The position numbers were made by a program, and so were the translations under genes. The notes beneath the pieces were generated by a model. That model was given only the letters and a program-made list of their open reading frames with translations, was not told the origin of the DNA and searched no databases. Positions 8,953-15,425 of a stretch of DNA of 64,000 bases are shown here, in pieces (position 1 is the first letter of the stretch; the number at the start of each line of letters is the position of its first letter). The DNA is taken from positions 9,996-73,995 of the forward strand of contig CAZMBO010000001.1 in NCBI GenBank assembly GCA_964564655.1, in the 5' to 3' direction. Origin of the DNA: UBA8687 sp964564655 (GTDB lineage Bacteria > Nitrospinota > Nitrospinia > Nitrospinales > VA-1).

Positions 8953-9867
8953 TTATTCTTTTGCGCGTGGATGTGCCTGGTCATACGTTTCTACTAGTTT
9001 ATCAATTGTTAGGTGTGTGTATTTTTGTGTGGTGGAAAGGCTTGCGTGACCCAGTAATTCCTGAATGGACCGAAGGTCCGCTCCGCCTTCTAGCAAATGG
9101 GTGGCAAAGGAGTGGCGGATTGAATGAGGAGAAACTTTCTCAGGGAAATTTCCTGTTGTGACGTACTTTTCAATGACTTTCCTAACTCCTCGGGTGGAAA
9201 TATCTTTGCCTCGGTAATTTAAAAATAAAAATTCGGTATTTATTTTGGCGGAGCTTAATTTTTCTGTTCGGGCTTTTATATATTTTACCAGTGCTTCACT
9301 ACATTTTCGTCCAAAAGGAAGAAGCCTTTCTTTCCCCCCTTTCCCAAGCACTTTAACAATTTGTGTTGCATGGTTCAGGTCTTCAGTTTTTATTGATACC
9401 AACTCGCTGACTCTTATTCCGGTGCTGTAAAATAACTCCAGCATGGCTCGGTCACGAAGGGCTAGAAAACTATCTCCTTTAGGCAAGTCAATCAGGCGAA
9501 ACATTTCATCAATAGAAAGAAAGGACGGTAATTTGTTTTCCGTTTTAGGCGCAAGAACGGTTTTCACAACATTATTTTTTAAATGACCTTCGCGACACAG
9601 AAAACGGAAAAATGAACTTAGAGTGGAAAGCTTTCTACGCATAGTAGAAGCAGAAAACTTTTTATCATATAGAAATGCCAGAAAGGAACGGATGGCTAAC
9701 CGGTCTATGGAATCTATTTTAAAGTCAGAGAACTCTCCTGCATGCCCTGACTTTTTTAGAAATTCCTTAAACTGCGAAATATCATTGAGATAACTTTCAA
9801 TTGTGTGAGGCGATGCATTTTTCTCTGCCACCAAATAACTCGTGAATTCCTTGATGTAATATTCCAC
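8953..9867 (-). CDS. xerC: Tyrosine recombinase XerC
   Basis: Site-specific recombinase that, with a XerD partner, resolves chromosome dimers at dif. The N-terminal SAM-like domain (EFTSYLVAEKNASPHTIESY) is followed by the catalytic domain with Arg in STGIRVSEL, Lys in GKGGKERLLP, HSIRHSFATHLLEGG (His and Arg), LLGHASLSTTQKYTH (His and the Tyr nucleophile). The longest frame begins at a TTG at 9888 that has no Shine-Dalgarno; I prefer GTG at 9867 (MEYYIKEF), which has AAGGGG six bases upstream and gives 304 residues, close to family length. First gene of the xerC-hslVU-argB operon. XerC and XerD are hard to tell apart from one sequence; the hslVU link favours XerC. Confidence 0.92.
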   Translation of the reverse strand: MEYYIKEFTSYLVAEKNASPHTIESYLNDISQFKEFLKKSGHAGEFSDFKIDSIDRLAIRSFLAFLYDKKFSASTMRRKLSTLSSFFRFLCREGHLKNNVVKTVLAPKTENKLPSFLSIDEMFRLIDLPKGDSFLALRDRAMLELFYSTGIRVSELVSIKTEDLNHATQIVKVLGKGGKERLLPFGRKCSEALVKYIKARTEKLSSAKINTEFLFLNYRGKDISTRGVRKVIEKYVTTGNFPEKVSPHSIRHSFATHLLEGGADLRSIQELLGHASLSTTQKYTHLTIDKLVETYDQAHPRAKE

Positions 9868-10039
9868 AAATAACCCCTTATTTATCAATGTTACAAAGGT
9901 AATTCAATGTTATGCAGAAGTCAAGGCCGAGGCCCCGCTATTACTATTTGAATCTATCGGATATTGAGTTCATAATTATCTGGATTCTTTTTTTGAAAAC
10001 TCCATCTAATATTAAAATGACATAAATCTAGGGAAAGTT

Positions 10040-10576
10040 ATGGCTGATTCCAATAATCAAGAGGATTTCCGAAAAATATCAGAGACTCAACAACGTCTTG
10101 ATATTTTGATAGAGCATGTAGAATCTCGAAAAGAAGCTCTTGAGGAAGAAATCCAGGAGCATCTACATGAATCCTTGGCAAATGCGCGAGATTCTATGGA
10201 ACTGATTCAGGAGAACATTGCGCCCAAGGTGGAGAAAGCGATCCACACCAAGATGGAAGAAATTGATCGGAAAATGCGACGATTGAACGAAGACAGCTTG
10301 GAAGCGGTTCGAGAAGAGCTGGAAAAAGCCACACCGGAAATTTCCGAAACAATCCTCGCCGACCTTGATAAATTGGTGGCAGAAAATACCCGGTTTGTAA
10401 AAATGGAAATACTCAATGAAGTTAAAGAAGAACTCAAAAAAACGATCCAGGCCTCATTAACACCTGTTGAAGAAAAACTGGATCGCGAACTACCTACCGC
10501 AAAAACCTTTTCAATCCTTTCTATAGGTCTGGCTACGTTGGCACTATTCGGAGTGGTCTGGCTATTAATTCGTTAG
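10040..10576 (+). CDS. Coiled-coil protein with C-terminal membrane anchor
   Basis: 178 residues, not recognised. Residues ~1-150 are almost entirely charged amphipathic helix with heptad-like spacing (ETQQRLDILIEHVESRKEAL; VEKAIHTKMEEIDRKMRRLN), predicting a long coiled coil. The last ~22 residues (FSILSIGLATLALFGVVWLL) form a single transmembrane helix with only two residues (IR) after it, so this looks like a tail-anchored protein with the coiled coil in the cytoplasm. AGGGAAAG lies just before the ATG. It is divergent from xerC and faces the small membrane-protein gene at 10581-10754. Function unknown; a scaffold or tether at the inner membrane is only a guess. Confidence 0.75.
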   Translation: MADSNNQEDFRKISETQQRLDILIEHVESRKEALEEEIQEHLHESLANARDSMELIQENIAPKVEKAIHTKMEEIDRKMRRLNEDSLEAVREELEKATPEISETILADLDKLVAENTRFVKMEILNEVKEELKKTIQASLTPVEEKLDRELPTAKTFSILSIGLATLALFGVVWLLIR

Positions 10577-10580
10577 TCTC

Positions 10581-10754
10581 TTAGGTTATCAACCAAAAGA
10601 GGAAGAAGAAGAGAATACCGGAGAGGATGACCTGCCATATAAAACTAAACCCAGGACCTGTGAACAATATCAGGAACGATGCTGCACAAAGAATTATAAA
10701 TGCAATTATAAGTCGTGTTCTTTGTTTTAAAATTGGTTCAGGCTCTTGATCCAT
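10581..10754 (-). CDS. Small two-helix membrane protein (57 residues)
   Basis: A short frame that is easily missed: ATG at 10754, TAA at 10581-10583, 57 codons. The protein starts MDQEPEPILKQRTR and then has two hydrophobic stretches, about residues 14-31 (LIIAFIILCAASFLILFT) and 38-56, separated by GPGFS. A charged N-terminus with two helices is a plausible inner-membrane hairpin. It lies 30 bases downstream of the 10785-11258 gene on the same strand and its end is 4 bases from the end of the coiled-coil gene. No strong Shine-Dalgarno is seen. I do not recognise a family; composition and position argue that it is real. Confidence 0.6.
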   Translation of the reverse strand: MDQEPEPILKQRTRLIIAFIILCAASFLILFTGPGFSFIWQVILSGILFFFLFWLIT

Positions 10755-10784
10755 ATAATTTTTACCGTAAATAGAAACGGGTTC

Positions 10785-11258
10785 TTAAAAAAATAGTTTT
10801 TTAATATCTTCTATGGCAAGAATTTCTTCGGCTTCCTGTAAAACATTAGAAAAATCCAAATCCAGATTCGATAATCCCTGATCTAGTGGACCCAACTGCG
10901 GTGAAGAATCGAAATAGTTTCGAATATCTTTTAGCGAGAATGTGTTCTTGATGCCGACAACGAACTCTTTTAGAAAAAGTTCATAATGTTTAACTTGCTC
11001 TAGTGGTATGCTGTAATGTTCCTGAATGGTTAGGGCATAACTCATTTTTAGAGAGCGTCCCCCTTTATCCAAGGGGTGATCGTTAGAAGTCTCTTCGCTC
11101 GGGTATAGAAATTGGAGTTTTTTTTGCGCTTTTTTGAGTTGTAGAAAACTCCTTCTAAATTTTTCCCCAATCAGGTAAGACAGCCCATTCTGTATGCCAT
11201 TCACTTTGGAAATCTTTAATGCTTCCTCGCAATACTCTTGAATTTGTTCGTTTTCCAT
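10785..11258 (-). CDS. Hypothetical protein with an in-frame palindromic insert
   Basis: 157 residues, family not recognised. Mostly helical and charged, no signal peptide or membrane segment. The stretch around residues 59-70 (DHPLDKGGRSL) is encoded by a short inverted repeat (see repeat at 11060-11076) and looks like an inserted element rather than part of the fold. It lies between the YqeG-type phosphatase gene upstream (73 bases) and the small membrane protein downstream on the same strand. The start ATG is supported only by the frame. No function is proposed. Confidence 0.65.
   Translation of the reverse strand: MENEQIQEYCEEALKISKVNGIQNGLSYLIGEKFRRSFLQLKKAQKKLQFLYPSEETSNDHPLDKGGRSLKMSYALTIQEHYSIPLEQVKHYELFLKEFVVGIKNTFSLKDIRNYFDSSPQLGPLDQGLSNLDLDFSNVLQEAEEILAIEDIKKLFF
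11060..11076. repeat. Short GC-rich inverted repeat inside a coding region
   Basis: CCCCTT and AAGGGG flank a 5-base loop (TATCC), giving a 6-bp stem in an otherwise AT-rich gene. On the coding strand it translates as PLDKGG. From memory, PLDKGG/PPLKGG-type palindromes are scattered through many bacterial genomes, in and out of genes, like the REP and RPE families. Only this copy is seen in the window. Confidence 0.5.
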
Positions 11259-11331
11259 AATTTGGGTAATTCATGATAATAAAGGGCTATTATTCTTGTA
11301 ATTGGCTAAGAAGTAAACCCATTTGTGAAAG

Positions 11332-11928
11332 TTAGTGGGATTGCGGGATTTTTCCGTAAATACGGGCACATAGATAAGCTAGATAACGGGTCAACGCATG
11401 AATAAAGGGTTCGTTCCCCGTTATCGGCTGAATGTGGATAAAACGCATACCTACGTCAATAGCTCCTCCATCGGTAATATAGTTGTCGCCGATCATACAA
11501 ATTTTAAAAGGATCGTTCAATCCGAGAAACTCTTTCATGGCGATTTCGAACCCAGCACGATCCGGTTTAGGTGGCACATTTTTTACAACTTTGACGCCGA
11601 GCTTTTCAAGAGGTTGGAACCGATCTTCTGCAGCGTTTGTATAAATTGCCACTTTTAATCCCTGTTGTAGCATTTTTTGTATGTGAGCCAATATAGATGC
11701 ATCGATATCGCGTGTATGATGTGGACCCATTGTGCCATCCGCATCTATCAAAACTCCTTTTATTCCATCCTGTAAGAGAGTATTTAATGGAACTTCATCG
11801 AAGTGTTTTACCGCGAGATATGTTGATAACCGTGAAGGTTGGAAGGGAAGAGAAAGAAAGCGCGAGACTTTAGCCCAGGTGAGACTTTCGCGCTCAGAGG
11901 AAGTAATAGAATGGTTTGTTGGAGTCAT
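11332..11928 (-). CDS. YqeG-family HAD phosphatase
   Basis: 198 residues. HAD-superfamily hydrolase of the YqeG (HAD-IIIA) type, related to phosphatidylglycerophosphate phosphatases. The catalytic Asp motif is VLIDADGTM (first D the nucleophile), motif II is AIYTNAAED, the lysine of motif III is in PPKPDRAGFEIAM, and motif IV is CMIGDNYITDGGAIDVGM. The N-terminal ~45 residues (FLSLPFQPSRLSTYLAVKHF) match the YqeG layout. The alanine in DADGT where many members have DxDNT is a small difference. A role in phosphatidylglycerol synthesis is possible but not shown by context. Confidence 0.82.
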   Translation of the reverse strand: MTPTNHSITSSERESLTWAKVSRFLSLPFQPSRLSTYLAVKHFDEVPLNTLLQDGIKGVLIDADGTMGPHHTRDIDASILAHIQKMLQQGLKVAIYTNAAEDRFQPLEKLGVKVVKNVPPKPDRAGFEIAMKEFLGLNDPFKICMIGDNYITDGGAIDVGMRFIHIQPITGNEPFIHALTRYLAYLCARIYGKIPQSH

Positions 11929-12036
11929 TTAAAATTTTTATAAAAAACTATTGATAGGTTTAAGCTTTTCAACCATTATGTTTTTCAAAACGTCCCAGGG
12001 AGCATTGTAAAGGTCGAAAAATAGAGGTCGAAAACC

Positions 12037-13098
12037 TTGCTGAAATTAACTAGATACCAGAACATTTTATCAGTTATCGGTTGTCCTGTTCATTTAAAAC
12101 CTCTCATTCTCTTTTTTATTGTTCTGATTGTTTGGTCATTTGCTCGTGGAGCAAATGCTACAACAGCAGAAGAGTGGTATTCGCAGGCGTTTGAACAGTC
12201 TCTCAATGCTCAGTATACCAAGGCAATTCAATCTTACAGACAGGCACTCCGATTAAAAAAGAATTGGGCTAACGCCCACCATGGATTGGCTGTTATGTAT
12301 TTCAAACTTAAAGATGGGGTAAAAGCTGCCCATCATTTACGTCTTGCTAAAAAGTTTTACTCGCAGGATGACAAAATCAATCTTGCCATTACCCAGAGGA
12401 ACCTTGAAAAAACCTATGCCATGTTTGATCTGAATTCGGATGAGTTTGAGGACTTGGAAACTCTTCACCCCTTAGTGCAGAAGGTGACCTGGACTCGCAT
12501 TGGAAATGGTTTTCTGTTCGGAGAAAAAGGTTACTTATTTACCTTGTTACATAACCTCGGCAAAGCGGATGAGGTGCGAGTCCGATTTATCAATCAGTCT
12601 GTCTATGAAGCAAAAGTAGTAAAGCGTTATATTATCTATGATCTGGCTCTCTTAAAGCTAGACTTGAAATCTCCTCCGCCAGGGTTGGTGTTTGGGGATT
12701 CCTCAGTCCTTCAGGCGCAAGACTCGGTCCAGTTTATCGACGTAAAAAACAGAGTATTAACGGGGAAATTGGAGGCATTGCGCGCCATTATGAACGACAA
12801 GAATATTTTTGAGCTTGAGCTTCATAAGAAAAGTGTTGAAGGAATGCCATTATTGAACGATGGAAATCAGGCTGTAGGTATCGTTCTTTCATCTTCAGAG
12901 ATCAGTAAAAATTTTCAGGCTGCAGGAATGGCCCCGCAGGGAGAAATTGCTTTGAAGTCCTCTTATCTACAGCGGGTATTTTCTCTATATATAAGTTCGC
13001 TGGAAGGCCCTAAGAAAAGAGGGAGTCAATCTGTAAAGAAAGAGATGAAATCAGGTGACCTCATTTCATCTCTTGCGGTCATAGAGATTCAAAAATAG
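12037..13098 (+). CDS. TPR protein with inactive trypsin-like domain
   Basis: 353 residues from a TTG start with AGAGG about nine bases upstream. A hydrophobic segment at ~20-38 followed by GANA suggests export. Residues ~43-130 hold two or three TPR-like repeats (AFEQSLNAQYTKAIQSYRQA; NWANAHHGLAVMYFKLKDGV). Residues ~150-285 align by eye with a DegP-type protease: GNGFLFGEKGYLFTLLHNL (His172), YDLALLKLD (Asp202), and SVEGMPLLNDGNQAVGIV where GNSGGPLVN is expected. The catalytic Ser position is Glu268, so this should be a pseudoprotease. It is followed after 16 bases by another secreted protein. Binding or sensing rather than cleavage is inferred. Confidence 0.72.
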   Translation: MLKLTRYQNILSVIGCPVHLKPLILFFIVLIVWSFARGANATTAEEWYSQAFEQSLNAQYTKAIQSYRQALRLKKNWANAHHGLAVMYFKLKDGVKAAHHLRLAKKFYSQDDKINLAITQRNLEKTYAMFDLNSDEFEDLETLHPLVQKVTWTRIGNGFLFGEKGYLFTLLHNLGKADEVRVRFINQSVYEAKVVKRYIIYDLALLKLDLKSPPPGLVFGDSSVLQAQDSVQFIDVKNRVLTGKLEALRAIMNDKNIFELELHKKSVEGMPLLNDGNQAVGIVLSSSEISKNFQAAGMAPQGEIALKSSYLQRVFSLYISSLEGPKKRGSQSVKKEMKSGDLISSLAVIEIQK

Positions 13099-13114
13099 GA
13101 ACTCAGAGGCTAAA

Positions 13115-13789
13115 ATGAGCAATAGCTCAACCAAAACTCTTTCAACTTTAGTGCTTTTTATAGCAGGACTCCTTTTATGTAATCCATTCATAGCAAATGC
13201 TTTTAAGATAAATTTACAACTGACTGGCGATGTTAACTTCCCGGGAATTTTAAAAGTGAATGCAGGGATGGATAAAAAATTCGACCGATTATGTTTTTTA
13301 GGGCAGGACGCACTAGGGATGATTGATTTGTCTTTTTTGGAGACTTTGGCTGAAAATGGGATTCCTGAAGGGGGTTACCAGGTTGCCCATGCTTTTCCAG
13401 ATGAGAGATGGCCGGTTCGTTCATTCAGTCCCAATGGTGCATTAAGGTTTTCTCCTTTACCGGAATTGCAGTCAGCTGTTTTTAAAAACTTAGGAAAAAG
13501 CGGTTTAGCAATTCACGCAAAAGATTTTTTCCCGTTGGCCGAAAAATTGACTCAGAATCCCAAAATGATTTTGTTTTTTAACGACCAACTTTTCGAAAAA
13601 TTAATGGAGCGGTGGGGAACCCTTAGAGTCTCAAACTGGGACATGGGCCGCTTTCAGGATTTTTATAAAAGAAATACCCAATCCATTGACCAATGGAAAG
13701 TGCGTGTGGAACAGGTTCCTCTGGAGACTGTGAAATCAATTTGTGAACCCCTCAAAGTACAACGTAAACCAGGTGCTGAACCGGAATAA
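13115..13789 (+). CDS. Secreted hypothetical protein
   Basis: 224 residues. The N-terminus (TLVLFIAGLLLCNPFIANA) is a good signal peptide with an ANA cleavage site near residue 29. The mature part has no membrane helix or repeat I recognise; it contains the run GGYQVAHAFPDERWPVRSFS and only two cysteines far apart. It sits 16 bases behind the TPR/pseudoprotease gene, with which it is probably co-transcribed and co-exported, so the two may work together in the periplasm. No function can be assigned. Confidence 0.7.
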   Translation: MSNSSTKTLSTLVLFIAGLLLCNPFIANAFKINLQLTGDVNFPGILKVNAGMDKKFDRLCFLGQDALGMIDLSFLETLAENGIPEGGYQVAHAFPDERWPVRSFSPNGALRFSPLPELQSAVFKNLGKSGLAIHAKDFFPLAEKLTQNPKMILFFNDQLFEKLMERWGTLRVSNWDMGRFQDFYKRNTQSIDQWKVRVEQVPLETVKSICEPLKVQRKPGAEPE

Positions 13790-13964
13790 ATTCTATTTTC
13801 AGGCAGCAAATTTGTTTTTTAGTTTTTACTATAGGAGGCCAAATATAAATATATTTCCTTTTTTCGGCTGGCTTTGAGCAGAAATCATCCCTCCGTGGTT
13901 TGAGGCTATTTTTTCACAGTTATTCTTTCTTCCCAGTTCTCATTTATTATCTAACAGGATATTA

Positions 13965-13992
13965 TTGACAAAAGGATGAAATATCATAGAAT
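13965..13992 (+). promoter_or_regulatory. Candidate promoter of aclBA
   Basis: TTGACA at 13965-13970 and TAGAAT at 13987-13992 with a 16-base spacer: a perfect -35 and a five-of-six -10. Transcription would begin near 13999, leaving a 5' leader of about 130 bases that includes the 19-bp palindrome. Confidence 0.5.
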
Positions 13993-14043
13993 ACAGGCCT
14001 CGTTTTACGCTTAACCCTTATAAAAAATTATATTTATGCCGAT

Positions 14044-14062
14044 TAGACCCTAGTAGGGTCTA
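14044..14062. promoter_or_regulatory. Perfect 19-bp palindrome upstream of aclB
   Basis: TAGACCCTAGTAGGGTCTA: two 9-base arms around a single central G, with no mismatch. It lies about 70 bases before the aclB start and downstream of both promoter candidates. A one-base centre suits a DNA-binding dimer site better than an RNA hairpin, so an operator is the simplest reading. Confidence 0.5.
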
Positions 14063-14131
14063 CTTGGCTATTGAACTACTAGAACCTCATTTTCATTTCA
14101 TTTTTTTAATCTTGGAGGGCAGGAAAATAAA

Positions 14132-15400
14132 ATGCAGATAACTGGCATGCTTTGGGGAAGAAAATTATTGGACCTGGTGGAATTCCCCCACTCTGAAGTT
14201 CGGGGTCCAGAACTGAGTGTCGATGAAATTAAAGATATGATCAAACGACACGGTCAAGTTTTCATTAAACCCTTATTTAAAGGTGGTGTTGGTAAAAAAG
14301 GAAAATCTGGCCTGTTAGGCCGGGTTGATAATATAACCGATGCCTTGAAAGAAAAAGAACGCCTTTATTTTTGTGAACATGTTGACGGTTTCAACAAAGT
14401 GAAATCAGACGGTGTGACATATGAAGGTGCGGTTCCTGCCGATTATGAAGTGTATTTTTCAATTACGGAAAGCACGGAACATCGTTCCCCTGTGATGACG
14501 GTCACACATCATGGGGGTGTAGATATTGAAGAGTTAGATTCTGACAAACTTGCAGTGGTTCCATTTGACCCATTGACAGGTTTAAAGGCATTTCATGTGT
14601 CGAATGCATTGATGGATTTAGGAGCTCCCCCTGAAGTGATAAGCCCCTTAGTTCAGAATTTACCCAAACTTTGGGATTTGTATAACAACTATGGAATGTT
14701 GATGGTTGAGCTCAATCCCATTCGTATGCAACCGGGTAAAGGCGGACGCTTGGCTCCTATTGCCTGTGATTTTAAATGTGCCTTTGATCAGGATGATCCC
14801 GCCTGGAAAAGACTGCATTTGCCTGAACATCTTTTTGCATCTGATTACTCTGAATTTGAACAGGAAATCAATCAGCTTCGTACTTACCAAGGTCAGAGTG
14901 ATGTTTTTGTTATGAATGATGAAGGGACTATCACCGCACCGACTTTTGGTGGTGGTGCAAATGCAATGGTTACGGAATTGCTGGGAGAGGATGCAACCAT
15001 ATCCTCGGATTTTGGTGGTAATCCTCCTTATGAAAAGATGAATGATATTTCTAAAATTAGTTTCAAATATTGGTTGCCGCAGTCGAATGTCCTATTTATT
15101 ATCGGTGGTAAAGCCAACAATACGGATATTTATGAAACATTTCGTGCTATGGGGGATGGATTGCGTGAGTTTTTCCAAACGCATGGTCCGATCCCACTTT
15201 TTGTTGTTGTAGGTCGAGGAGGTCCTAACGTGATTCGTGGAATGAATTATCTTCGCGATGTTCTGGATTCTCTTGGATTGCCTTACCGTTTCTTTGGACA
15301 TGATAGTGCAATGTCTGAGGTTATCAATTATGCCCTCAAAGTAAATGAGTGGATGAAAAGTGGTGGCAAGGACCAAATAAAAGCTAAATTAAAAATTTAA
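14132..15400 (+). CDS. aclB: ATP-citrate lyase, small (beta, ATP-grasp) subunit
   Basis: 422 residues. With AclA it cleaves citrate with ATP and CoA to oxaloacetate and acetyl-CoA, the defining step of the reductive TCA cycle. The protein resembles the succinyl-CoA synthetase beta fold: an ATP-grasp N-terminal region (GQVFIKPLFKGGVGKKGKSG), a VELNPIRM stretch in the metal/nucleotide region, and a C-terminal CoA-ligase domain (GGGANAMVTELLG, FIIGGKANNTDIYETFRAM, VVVGRGGPNVIRGMNYL). Length fits Chlorobium AclB (~400). The start has GGAGG upstream. aclA follows after 25 bases. In the eukaryotic enzyme this part is the N-terminal half of one chain. Confidence 0.93.
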   Translation: MQITGMLWGRKLLDLVEFPHSEVRGPELSVDEIKDMIKRHGQVFIKPLFKGGVGKKGKSGLLGRVDNITDALKEKERLYFCEHVDGFNKVKSDGVTYEGAVPADYEVYFSITESTEHRSPVMTVTHHGGVDIEELDSDKLAVVPFDPLTGLKAFHVSNALMDLGAPPEVISPLVQNLPKLWDLYNNYGMLMVELNPIRMQPGKGGRLAPIACDFKCAFDQDDPAWKRLHLPEHLFASDYSEFEQEINQLRTYQGQSDVFVMNDEGTITAPTFGGGANAMVTELLGEDATISSDFGGNPPYEKMNDISKISFKYWLPQSNVLFIIGGKANNTDIYETFRAMGDGLREFFQTHGPIPLFVVVGRGGPNVIRGMNYLRDVLDSLGLPYRFFGHDSAMSEVINYALKVNEWMKSGGKDQIKAKLKI

Positions 15401-15425
15401 CCTATCGTAACCGTTGGAGGTTTGA

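Larger units (their letters stand above)
13790..14131 (+). other. Intergenic leader region of the ATP-citrate lyase genes
   Basis: 342 bases without a credible gene. It holds a sigma-70-like promoter (13965-13992), a weaker second candidate (TTTACG at 14004, TTATAT at 14028), a perfect 19-bp palindrome (14044-14062), and the Shine-Dalgarno GGAGG just before aclB. The first ~170 bases are AT-rich with nothing I can name. Confidence 0.6.

Noticed and set aside
13115..13789. L,D-transpeptidase-like fold suggested by GLAIHAK
   Set aside because: The catalytic Cys motif of that family is absent.
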